Assembly (NCBI GenBank): GCA_027604505.1
Contig: JADIIX010000024.1
Span: forward strand, 1 to 64,000
From: Gonapodya sp. JEL0774
Taxonomy: Eukaryota > Monoblepharomycota > Monoblepharidomycetes > Monoblepharidales > Gonapodyaceae
DNA length: 64,000 bases
Direction: 5' to 3'
Part shown: positions 42,070 through 52,107 of the stretch, one piece after another
Numbering within the stretch: position 1 is the stretch's first letter
How the letters are laid out: every line of letters starts with the position of its first letter
The notes under the pieces: generated by a model
Seen by the model: the letters and a program-made list of their open reading frames with translations, nothing else
What the model was told of the DNA's origin: nothing
The model's database searches: none
Translations under genes and position numbers: made by a program

Positions 42070-42545
42070 TCAAACACATTCGTAAGGAGAGGATCGTTCT
42101 AACTTCGAAGTCGGTTTTGATGGCGGATCTCGGATGGCAAGCTCAGGTTCGAGTTCGCTAAGAAGTAGCTCTGGAACCTTCGTGGCATCAAACATCTGTA
42201 ATGAAAACGCAGATTGTGTTATAGAGGGCGCATCATTGTGAATGGAATGCGAAGACTACGCTGTTCAGACAACCCCGCCAAACATTAAACTTGGATTACG
42301 GAACGCCAAGGTCAGATGCTGTTGGCGTTTGCAACCCTTTGATGTTTGTGGCAAATTCAGGGTCATGTTTGGCGTGATGTTTCACCATGGAGCATAATGC
42401 GAACGAACGAGGAGACATCACATCACCAATTTTGTCAGGATTAAAGTTGTACCAGTAGCCAACTGCCCGGTCATTGATCTGTCACCATATCTCGAATGCT
42501 TGTCTCAACATCTCGGCGGATATGGTACATTGTTACCGTGGCCAT
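42070..42545 (-). CDS. Small three-exon gene, 102-residue protein of unknown family
   Basis: Exons 42537-42545 (9 nt, ATGGCCACG), 42305-42478 and 42070-42195 are separated by GT-AG introns of 58 and 109 nt, and all keep phase 0, giving 309 nt. The protein starts MATINDRAVGYWYNFNPDKI, continues GDVMSPRSFALCSMVKHHAK and DPEFATNIKGLQTPTASDLG, then MFDATKVPELLLSELEPELA and ends KLERSSPYECV. Codon use and composition look clearly coding in both long exons, each too short to show as a long open frame. It is hydrophilic, has no signal peptide or membrane helix, and I know no family with these motifs. The 3' end is less sure: another frame immediately downstream (NVFDTAMDSTTLRRRVQL) also looks coding, so the final exon may end earlier and splice. 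Confidence 0.5.
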
Positions 42546-42924
42546 ACAAATTGTAACTGTCCAAGTCTATCTTAAGGGGATTAGTGGTTCAATTTCCTTC
42601 TATCAATCCAAACATGTACGTATCAAACACCCCCTCTGAGGAGTAGAGCGCTATTTCCTGCTCGCGTCTCACATCTTAGTATTGACTCGGTCCATTATGA
42701 GCGCGGATAGTTGGGCGCTCCATGACGGACGGCGTGTCAGCTGCGGAGGGTCGCGTGACCGCTAGCCATCGCCGGTCATACCGTAGAGCATCGAGCTTGC
42801 TATGTGGCAAATGCAAAGGCGCTGGCAGCTCATAAACGAAAGAGGCTTTCCTTTTCATTCTGTTCTTCTGATCGTGACCTGATGTGTTTCTTTGGTTCTG
42901 TTTTCCATCCTAAATTTCTTGCAG

Positions 42925-45333
42925 GACTATCAAAAGCTCTCTTCTCATTTTCCTCTTGGGATTTGCTCTCGGATATTTTGTATGCTTTCATACATTCTAC
43001 GGCCTCGCTCACGATATTAACACTGTCTCTGGCGACAGAGACGGTGGAGAGTATGTGACGGTGGAACTCTTTTCCGATTACTCCGGGCTACGGTACGGTG
43101 AAGGGTCCCCTTGGGGACCTGGAACTGCCGTCAGTGTACATTCGAAGGCGACAAAGTCCGTCCCCACGGTCCACGGTGGAGATGTGGCCGAGTCCGACAA
43201 TTACGGCTCTTATGAGGATGTCTACTCAGTCAAAACCACATTTGGTATGTTTGAAGCGTATCAGATCCATTTGTCTTGATCGTGATGTTAACTCTTCTTC
43301 ATTTTTAATTTCTAGTGGTTGGCATACTATATTTGGCTTTTTTCTACTTCCTTCTGCCTTCGGACTCCTCGCGTGCAACCTTTCGGGTTGTTTTGATGTT
43401 CCTTGTCTTTGTTGTTGTGGTGGTAGTAGTTTCCATTATTGCCATGGGTACGTATTCGCAGCATTTTTCACATGGATTATTTCTCATTGTGCAAATGCAT
43501 ACGTAGGTGTATTCCTGCTTGGTATCAGTCTCCACTGTCTCCAAATTGGCATACCCAGAGCTTTACGCTTTACTTTCGAGTCTATTGGCCTTCCCATGTT
43601 TCAAATCATCGTCTCTCCGGCCCTCCAATTCTTCATTATGTCTGTATACAGACTGACCACCGTCGGGTGCCTCCTTCTTCAGTTTGCGTGGCGGTGGTTT
43701 TGGCCAGGGCTCTTTCTTCGTGTCTCGTCAGCCCAACACAACGTAACCAGTGGTGACCATCTTGGACACTCTCGACGCACAGTAGATTGTATGGATCGGG
43801 ATGTGTCGGTACCTCGCAAGCATTTCGTGGAAGAGGGACATGGGAGCGCGAAAGCCATGCGCAACGCTTGTTTAGTGGATATTCCTCTTGGCCCACTGCC
43901 ACGTAGAAGCTCTTTGATGGGTTTCCAACATGTCGAACCGCTTGCAACTTCGCGTTTGGTGTCCCAGGCCCAGTTGCCTCAGCCCGAGTATCAGTCTCGG
44001 GATCGGTCCCTCAAGGATTGGATGGAGTTTAGAGGTTTGGTATGTTGCAACGTTCATCAGGGTACTGATCTCCTCGAATTCTGATGAGCCCAAATGTCTT
44101 TAGACGCTTGCCAGGGTGATGCCCACTGAAGTCTGCGAAGTGTTGCGAGGGGAGAAGTCAGGCAACATGGTAAGGTTACTGAAGTGTCGCCTACACCAAC
44201 AATTTAAACTCATACTTGATTTTCTGTTTAAATCTTGCAGAGTATGCTCTCTTCTGCTGCTGAATTGGCACAGGAAACTCCTTCCACTTCTGAGCATGGC
44301 CGCGAAACAGAGGTCACCCCTGGATCAAACGCAACAAGCAACTTTCTCTGTGAACCCACCAAGAACTTACGGAAAGCTGAATTGCAACAAGTACGAATAT
44401 TGCAGAACGTTACTCCTGCGAACCGAGTGTTTCCCTTGAAACCTCAGTGAAACGCCGTAAATTGGCCCACCCAAATCCTCACATGGACGCCACCGTTTCA
44501 TTCTTCACGCCACCCTCGAACACTTTTTTATCTATTGGGGATTCGTGCAACGCAACAGTGTTTTCGCAGGCACCCTTGGTGATGACCGGACGTTTTGCCT
44601 CGAATGCAACATGCCCCGATCTGGACCCACGCAAGAGCGATATGCCACCTCCTCCGACACATATACCTTGGCTACCACTACCGCGACGCAAAGCGCCTAA
44701 ATCCAGGAAAACCTCAGCACGGCACATTCCCGACTTAACCGTTCACCCTAGAATGGCCTTGGAACGGCCTAAATCTTCGTTCAAAAAACAGAGATCACGC
44801 CACCTGAAAACTTTAATGACCAAATTCCTTGAACGCCACCCAGCAAAAGTCACCACTACAATTTCGCCATCAAATACTGGCGATGACGAATCGGCACCCC
44901 TTGCTGTGGAGTCCAAACGGGTGACTGCGGAAGGAAGGACTTTCTACTCAATCCGCTGGGCAAGTGGTCAGTTGACCGAGGTGAGCTTCTTACAACATGG
45001 TTCTTCTGCACAATCACATTGTCAAACTCCGCACTCTTATTCAATCAGTTGCCATTAGACTCATTACCTCTTTCCGTTACCAAACCCCATGGCCCTCTGT
45101 GGAAATTCGAGCGCCCTAGTATGTTGGAGCGATCGGCAAAGTTCCCTACCCTCGCATCCACGTGCATAGCGGCTCGGTCCAGGGCGCAGAAAACGCTGCA
45201 GAAACTGACAGAAGGAGGGAAGGTCAAAGTGAAATTAATGTTCGCGAATGCGAAGGCAAAAATCAAAGGAATGAAGAACAGGAGGGCCGACATCAAAGTG
45301 GTTAAAGCCCCAGGAATTGGGGCTGAAGAATGA
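42925..45333 (+). CDS. Multi-pass membrane protein of unknown family with a long basic C-terminus
   Basis: Start not found; the first visible exon follows a TTTCTTGCAG acceptor at 42924. It encodes a membrane helix (SSLLIFLLGFALGYFVCF), then a Gly/Asp/Tyr-rich loop. Later exons give further hydrophobic segments: VVGILYLAFFYFLLP, VVLMFLVFVVVVVVVSIIAM, VFLLGISLHCLQIGIP, IIVSPALQFFIMSVY and GCLLLQFAWRWFWPG, about five or six helices. The C-terminal half is hydrophilic and Pro/Ser/Arg/Lys-rich, including FERPSMLERSAKFPTLA, and ends KAPGIGAEE. Splice phases hold at 43,263, 43,450, 44,040, 44,168 and 44,982, but between 44,390 and 44,460 the frame changes and I could not identify the junction. No family recognised; the topology suggests an organellar or plasma-membrane protein with a large cytosolic tail. 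Confidence 0.55.
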
Positions 45334-47049
45334 CTGTGTTTTTGAAGGTACGGTTTCGCACACTCGAAACGAGATATGGTGATAGAGATATAATGAATTG
45401 TACTTTGCTTTTTTGCAGCTATTTGATGCCTTTCACACGTATAGCCACCATAATACCAGTCTAACCGCATTACCTTCCAACACCAACCCAACGCCTCCCT
45501 CTCCCGCCCTTTCCCCCTTTCCAACTCCTTTTCCTGGTCTTTTCCTCCCTTTCTCCTCCAATTTTTTTCATTCCGGGCTCTCCCAAGTCCTAACAAGATC
45601 GATCTGATTGCGAGCCTAACAGATATGGCTCCACCCTGGTTCAGCCAATCGCATACGCATTAGCTGTTAACTCCTCTACCTCCAACCACCACACAGCCCT
45701 CGCCGTTGCTGTGTGCTTTCCTCAATCCACTCCTTGTGGTTCTCACCGCTCTCCCCTACTGCTATGTCCTCTCATGTCACGTGTCGGAACCGGCCTTCCC
45801 CTCCCGCAGCTTGAATTCATGCCCTGCTCCCTACTACGGCTGTACGCTTGCCTCCATCGGACCACTTGCGCCTGCCTTGTGGCTGTGCCTCATATACTCC
45901 TCTCGCGTCTCCTCTGGCCGCTGAACTCACTTACTCTTTTTCCCATCCCTTCGAGAAACCAAAACCCATCACCGTCCTCTTCCTCCTCGAAATCCAACTC
46001 CCTCATTCTTCTTATGCCACGTTCACCCTCATGGCTCATCCTCATTCCCCTGCCCTGAAGTTCGCTCACTTCAGTCTGCCACCTGGCGATCGTGGCGCCT
46101 TGAACTCCTGCTCCCATACAACTGCCTCCCCTTCTCGAGGCTAGAACCTAGACAACGCAGAAAATCTCTAGCTCCAGAGCCATGAAGCTCTTCCCATCGA
46201 ATCGCTTTGGCCAGACGTCCTCCTTCTGCCCGCACAATTGAACCCACGGACAAACAGGTGTCATACCACTCCCAATTAGTCCATGCCATACCCCGCCGCT
46301 ATTGCTTATACCCACGCATGCTTCAAACCTCAACGCCGATCCTCACCTCACCCTCATCTCACCACCGGCACACGCTCACTGCCTCTACTCCTTCGCCGGA
46401 TTCATCCGCCCCACGTAACTCTTGACCTCTTCTCCCCTCCCTTCCCACTCCTCACACCTTCCCCAACCGCTTCTCGCCCCCCCACCCATTGTCACGGCGA
46501 CGGGAACGTGGACAGGGAGAATCCTCTGCGTACCACATGAAGGTTGAGGCTATTTCGTCTGAATTTTCTTTCCATGTGCGGTACTTCTAATATAAGTGGA
46601 AAGGGAAGGGTGTTGAGGGGTGGGCGACGTTAGGATAGGCGTGCACTCGTGAAGGTAAAGTGGGTGGGTAAATGATAAATTGCAAACTGACGCCAATTTT
46701 CCATTTCCTCTTCCGATTTGCTTAGCCGTTTCTTTCGTTCTTGTACATCGATTTGAAAAGGAAATTCCTGTATCAAGTGGCTTTCAGGAAACTCTGCACA
46801 GGCAACACGTGATTTGTAATTTGGTACGTTTACTTTACATTCTGGATTGATTTCGCTTCTGTATTGTGTGGCCATCACAATTGCGAGGAAATGCAGTGCG
46901 GGTGTGCCTTGTGTACTCATTACTGGCTCCTCGTGATCCCCCGCGCCACCCCCCCCCCCCCCCCCCTTCTTCACACCACCACCGCGCTCCGTCATATTCC
47001 CCGACGTGCTCAGTGCTGATATTTCCCGTGAATGCGCCTCCTTGAAAGT
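45334..47049. other. 1.7 kb without a recognisable gene
   Basis: The stretch 45,430-46,540 is C/T-rich on the plus strand (many CCTC, CTCC, CACC runs), and its open frames are Leu/Pro/Ser-rich by composition only. A minus-strand frame at 46,630-47,124 contains a Gly run coded by the poly-C tract at 46,950 and is unconvincing. No conserved motif was seen. Confidence 0.35.
46950..46967. repeat. Poly-C homopolymer of about 18 bases
   Basis: An uninterrupted C run, broken only at its edges, inside intergenic DNA. It is similar to the poly-C tract near 40,674 and the poly-G tract near 6,229 in a RAB6 intron. Length is probably variable and may be imprecise in the assembly. Confidence 0.8.
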
Positions 47050-48636
47050 CCAGGAGGACCTCGAACTGGTCGGACTATGCTTCACTTTTTGCGCAGGAGG
47101 TGGCGAGGCAACCGTGTTCGACACCAGTGACCAGGCAGAAGCAGATGCTCAGGGAGCTGAGCAACTAGGAACAAGGGATGCACCACGAATGCAGATTTCC
47201 AAGCTGACGTTAAGGGTGCTTCTGGGGATTGGTGGGTTGAGTGCCTGCCTCGTTCAATGGCGAGGAGAGGGCTCGGAATCAGAAACTTCACCAGCGACAT
47301 GCTCGTGCAACATTCAACTCACCATCCGATGCTTCACCCTTGTCTTCCCGCCCACCCTTCCCCCTCAACCCAGGTAAACAACCTCTTTGACCAATCAGAC
47401 GCACTCTGGCAGAAGGCGGTGCTCAAGGCCAACGACGAATTGTTCCCTTTCCACAACCTATTCAGCCAAGCACTGACAATCATTCACACGGTGGAGAGCA
47501 TGGAGGCTGGGATCCCACCGGTTTTGGCACATAGGCAGTCCATGTAACAGGCAAGTGCGATTCATGGTCGCTTTCTCTCCTCAAGCGCATATCGAACCTC
47601 AGCACAGCTTTCTCTTCGTCATGCGCATTTCGTACCTTTCTCTTCATCAATAGCTCGCGTAACTTCGCTACTATTGCCCACTTTTCAACGCCCTTGTCGT
47701 TCGCTCGTCTCGAGCAGCCCACTCCGGTTTTGGACTCGGGGTCGTTGAGTTCGAATCCGTAGCCAAGGATTCCGGTGACCGGTTCGTTTCGAATATGGAA
47801 ATAATGCCCTACTCTATCTCAGTGTTTCGGAATTACACAGGGCGTATATGCCACTGGTCCCAATTTCGTGGAACTCCATCGATGAGCAGAGATCCGTTTA
47901 ACGCCGTCCCCTCCCTCGAAAACTCGGCTCCCTCATTTTAATTAGCTCCCACTTCTCGACCCGCAAAAACACTCAAAGTACATGCCAGATCCAACAGCAG
48001 TGTTATGTGGAAGCGTTGTACGTCAACAAAACGCAGCCAAAATGAAGAACGACTAGCGCAGTTTCTTGCAGGAAGCAGGAACTTCGGAGGGACTCTCGCA
48101 AGATGGAAGATGAAAGGCGTCTTAGTGCAGGTGACGGGGCCTGGTGGTCTTGATAACGCTTCGCTCACCACTAATTTAGTTAGTTCTCACTCACAACTCA
48201 GGGCGCCTTTGCAACCTATCCTACAGAGCCGACCCACTATGCTATCAAAAAACCACACCAAAGACACCGCCATTTGCACAAGCAACGCCCACAAAGTGTG
48301 AGGGGGTGGGGGTGGGTGGGAGGTGGGAGGGGTGGCGCGGGAGGGAAGGGGGGCAGGGGGTTGGGTGGTGGTGGTGGTGGTGGTGGTCGGGGGGTGTGGT
48401 GAGGAAGACAAACGCCCGAGTCGGCCAATGTTTTGCTTTTGCGTGCCGTAGATTGCTGATGGTTTACGTGAGGCTTGCCATCTGGATCGTCTCCCGGACG
48501 TCTGTTTTGTTTCTTCTAGGCCGATCAAACCACGGGAAGCGCCGGCATCCACCAGAGAGGGCCTTTGACATACATTAGTGTGCTGGAAGTCGGTGCGAAG
48601 GGGCGTTCAGGATGGGACTGGGAAGGATTGATTTGA
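47050..48636 (+). CDS. Unrecognised multi-exon gene
   Basis: A chain of exons reads well when joined by phase. An exon from about 47374 has LFDQSDALWQKAVLKANDEL then FPFHNLFSQALTIIHTVE; a second from about 47821 has SELHRAYMPLVPISWNSIDE; a third has YMPDPTAVLCGSV; a fourth FLAGSRNFGGTLARWKMKGV; a fifth GAFATYPTEPTHYAIKKP. The last may end in either of two frames, one closing LTYISVLEVGAKGRSGWDWE at 48636 and one ending earlier near 48576. The 5' part (about 47,050-47,170) may include YASLFAQEVARQPCSTPVT. All these pieces look coding but I recognise no family. Boundaries and even the assignment to a single gene are uncertain. Confidence 0.35.
48296..48405. repeat. G-rich block with many G3+ runs (G-quadruplex-prone)
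   Basis: The plus strand has more than a dozen runs of three or more G within about 110 bases, followed by a GGT repeat (about eight units). It lies within a probable intron of the unrecognised gene, directly after a GTGAGG donor, so the pre-mRNA would carry the G runs. Confidence 0.7.
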
Positions 48637-49165
48637 GTGCACCAAAAACTTCAGGCTTAATTGATTCGCTGGAGTAAGTTCGAGTTCCTTTCTATCGCTC
48701 GTGAATGGTTTTGGCGTGTGTCACTCATTCTCTGCCCTCCTCGCACCACTCCGCCCTCGGGTCTGAGGACAAGAGAAGAGAATGGACGGTGATGGTGCCC
48801 ACTGCGCCATTCTCCAACAGCGAGGAAGAGGCGAGTCGGATGAGTAAAGTGGATCTGGAGGAAGGGACACTACAATGGCTTGGGGTTCTACCGCTCCATG
48901 CTTGCAAGAGCAATCTTGCAAAGAGGCGAGTCGGTTTCGTAAAAAGGACTCCATGCATTGCAAGACCTGGAAACCCACGATCCCTCCGCGCCATTCTCTT
49001 TGCCGTTGGAAGAGGCGAGTCAGTCTCGTAAACGGGCACTGTCACCATCCCCATCTCCGTCGGTTTTATTTGTGCAGAGTGCAGTCTCTGTTCACTCGAA
49101 CTCACATCTCTCGCAGATCCGTCCTGTCGCAACTTCCACTCTTCCGCACCCTTGAATATGTATGA
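48612..49165 (+). CDS. Possible additional gene, exons uncertain
   Basis: An ATG at 48612 starts MGLGRIDLSAPKTSGLIDSL and ends at a GTAAGT donor (about 48,676). Downstream, open stretches contain PFSNSEEEASRMSKVDLEEG (about 48,808-48,867) and PLEEASQSRKRALSPSPSPS (about 48,998-49,057). A 12-nt motif GAGGCGAGTCGG or a close variant recurs three times, about 88 nt apart. No junctions could be fixed and no family is recognised, so this is only a candidate. Confidence 0.22.
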
Positions 49166-49335
49166 ATGATGAGGTGGCAAAAACTCTCGTTCTGGTGCCA
49201 TTGCCGTGCGCTTTCTGACAAGTTTGATCGCCCATAAGAAGCGACCTGACAGGCTCTGGGACACGTGAAGGAGGTGAGCCAAGCGTGACCTGATCGATCT
49301 ACGCAACACGGACACGTGAGACGGCGGCCGATGAG

Positions 49336-49610
49336 GGTGTGTGGGGGAGGGGTGGGATGATGGGGGCGGGCGGGTGGGAGGGTGGGAGGTGGGTTGGTGG
49401 TTGGGCGCGGAGGTGGGGAGGCGGGGTGTGGGTGGGGCCGGGGTCGGGTGGGCGGGGTGGTGGGGAGGCNNNNNNNNNNCGCCGGGTTGGTTTGGTTGTT
49501 TGTGTTTTGTTGGGTGTTGTGGGGTGGGGGGGTGGGGTTGGGGCTTTTTTTGTGTTGGGGGGTGTGTGGGGTAGGCGGGTGTCGGTATCGGTGTCGGTGG
49601 GAGTGTTTGA
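49336..49610. repeat. Strongly G/T-rich, G-quadruplex-prone block
   Basis: About 270 bases in which the plus strand is almost only G and T, with dozens of G3-G5 runs. It contains the assembly gap. Open frames through it on the minus strand are Pro/His/Thr strings imposed by composition and are not genes. Confidence 0.8.
49470..49479. other. Assembly gap of 10 N
   Basis: Ten consecutive undetermined bases, located in the centre of the G/T-rich block. The true length of the missing sequence is unknown. Confidence 0.98.
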
Positions 49611-49619
49611 GGTGTAGAG

Positions 49620-50163
49620 AGACCCAAAAACTCATTTAACTTACGGAGAGGCAGTTAACTTTATTTGATATGCTATTTTATTCTGCAATATATCTTTTGA
49701 ATTTTACCTTTGTACCATTCTGTCATTTGTTCGAACGAAATTCACAATCCAATTTGCAGAGATAAGTTTATTCTATTCTGCAAGGGAATGAGATAAGACG
49801 GATATTGCATTATCTTTGTAAAGAGAACTGTGTAATTCAGCATGTGCAGTTTGGGGTTGAGGAATGGGTGAGCTGGGGTGCCTTGGCGTGTGTATAATAG
49901 TAGGAACATGGGGACGTTAGGGAGAGTTGAACGGACGAAGCTCCAAGGAATACAGATAATACACTCTTTGAGATGCAAGGAATTTTAATCATGGTTTCTA
50001 CAATTCTTTTGTTCGGGTTCATCGGTGTGCGGATGTTTGGACCTGGGGAGCCATTCAGTTCCCCCGAGCGAAGCAAGGTTGGGTTAACGGAATCACAGCC
50101 GCTCAGTCGTGTGAACGAATCCATTCACTTCCAGATCATCAAGCTGTGAATTGGACCCGCAAC
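49620..50163. other. AT-rich intergenic stretch upstream of the oxidoreductase gene
   Basis: Base composition switches sharply from G/T-rich to AT-rich at about 49,620. No convincing frame or RNA gene was seen. The last 100 bases probably contain the promoter of the gene that starts at 50164. Confidence 0.4.
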
Positions 50164-51852
50164 ATGACTGCGGTTTACGAGCGATTGAAAAATGTCTACC
50201 TCTCCTTCTCTCCGCCGGCACCCTCCCCTTCTGGAGACAAGTCAGACACACCTCTGCGAATGGGCATATTGGGAGCCGCCAACATCGCTCCAAACGCGCT
50301 CATATTGCCCGCAAAATCCAGCGCCACGGTAACTGTCACCTCTGTGGCTGCCCGTGACAAAACAAGGGCAGAAGCGTACGCCAAGAAACACCAGATCGGA
50401 CAGGTACTCACTTCCTACGACGAACTGGTCCGATCGGACGCTGTTGACGCCGTGTACAACCCACTACCCAATGGGTTGCACCTCAAATGGACCGTCGAGA
50501 CACTTAATGCAGGCAAACCTGTCCTGTGCGAGAAGCCGCTCACCTCCAATGCCCAACAGGCGAGGGATCTGTTCGCCGTGGCCAAAAACAAGAATCTTGT
50601 GGTGCTGGAGGCGTTTCACTACAGATTTCATCCGGCGCTTCACGAGTTTGCATACCAGCTCAAACGGGTGGTCTCACCCACCAACCCACTGGTTTTAGTC
50701 CGTGCGAACCTTGTCGCACCAGGGGCTGTCATCCCCGATTCCGACATCAGATTCAATTATTCTCTGGCGGGTGAGTCTTTTTATCTCCCCGACTCGATTT
50801 CATGCACGCAGTTCAACTCCACTTGGGTTTGTTCCGGAACTCTCAACGTCAACCCAGGCGGCTCTCTTATGGACATGGGTGTCTATCCCATATCTGCCGT
50901 CCTTTATACCATTCGGGTCGCCGGAGAAGGCGCTCGTGCGGGCTCTTCGTTCGACTTCGAAGGATGGTCTAAATCGATCGAAGTTTCCCAGGCATCCGTG
51001 CGCCCTTTTATTCCCACCGACAAGAAACTGCTCGACGCAAAAATTCACCTCGACGCGAATGGTAAAGAGGCTGTGGATGAGGCAGCCACTGCGACGTTGC
51101 TTGTCCCCGTACCAGGCTCTCCCAAGGAGACCCCTAAAATACCGTGCGAGATTGAATGTTCTTTGAGAACATACAGCGACGTCAAGGTGCCCATAATGGG
51201 ATGGAAGATACCCAAAATGAGTTTCCCCACGCTCGAAGCGACCCTGAAAGATGGTACCAAAGTTCAATTAGTCAACTTTGTCGGGCCGTGGGTGAGTTGC
51301 ACGCCGCACCCACTTCTTACCTAACGAGAATCGTTCAATAAATTAATTACCTCGCTCTACTTACTCCTGGTTAACCCCCCTCCCAGATTTACCACCACGT
51401 CACGGTAACGACACCAGACGGCGTCCAATCGACGACCAAGGCATACACACCGACCGCAAACTCGTCCACCGCATTGGGAGCCATAGCCGCTGTGGACGGA
51501 CGGTGGGATACATCGGTGGGGAAGCCTTGGTGTGCGTATCCCGCTGCCCATGTCTTTGCCGCGTTCAGGCGCTCCCTAACCCGCGGCCCAACTGATTCTG
51601 TCCCATAACGCCCTGACACGTCCCAAACTAGGGTCCACATACCGGTACATGATCGAAGCTTTTGAGTCTGGCCTGCGCGCTCACAAGCGTGGAACTCCAC
51701 CAACGCTTCTAGCTCCCCCAACTGGAACAGTGGGTGTTGAGGAACGGAAAGGGGGTTGGGCACCCGTCTGGATGGACAATCGAGAGTCGGTGGTGATAAT
51801 GGAGTGTGTGGACAAGATTTACGATAAGAATGGAATGGGAAAGCGTATTTGA
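50164..51852 (+). CDS. Gfo/Idh/MocA-family NAD(P)-dependent oxidoreductase
   Basis: Likely a dihydrodiol/D-xylose 1-dehydrogenase-like enzyme. Four exons join in phase (50164-50770, 50858-51291, 51387-51531, 51632-51852) to 468 residues. The Rossmann N-terminus has MGILGAANIAPNALI and VAARDKTRAEAYAKKH; the family motif EKP is in LCEKPLTSNAQQA; the following YNPLPNGLHLKW and FHYRFHP regions match dihydrodiol dehydrogenases. The C-terminal alpha/beta domain continues with GGSLMDMGVYPISAV. The first intron, 50771-50857, is 87 nt, a multiple of three and without an in-frame stop. Retention would insert 29 residues between SLAG and GSLMDMG, exactly where family members are continuous. An upstream in-frame GTG at 50146 was not used as start. 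Substrate unknown. Confidence 0.85.
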
Positions 51853-52107
51853 AGGAGTTATATAACTGAGATTGAGATTTGCATTTCAATTGTGCTCTTT
51901 TTGATTCATTAGATAGTAATTCAAATGACAGTACATGAAAGTAATTCAATTACAAAATTTGACACAAATCCTTGCAGTCAGACAACAAATCGAAATATTC
52001 GGATGACCAAAAATAACCGGGAATGTCGCGAAAAATAAGTTCTAAGTCGATCATGCTCCCAGATTAGTGAAATGCAGAAAGTAGTCCATAATATCAGAAA
52101 GGGGATT

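Noticed and set aside
44391..44405. 15-nt GTACGAATATTGCAG that mimics a complete intron
   Set aside because: It is too short to splice and its removal would not correct the frame change.
48725..49627. 300-codon minus-strand open frame across the N gap
   Set aside because: Its sequence is Pro/His/Thr low complexity imposed by the G/T block and reads through unknown bases; not a gene.
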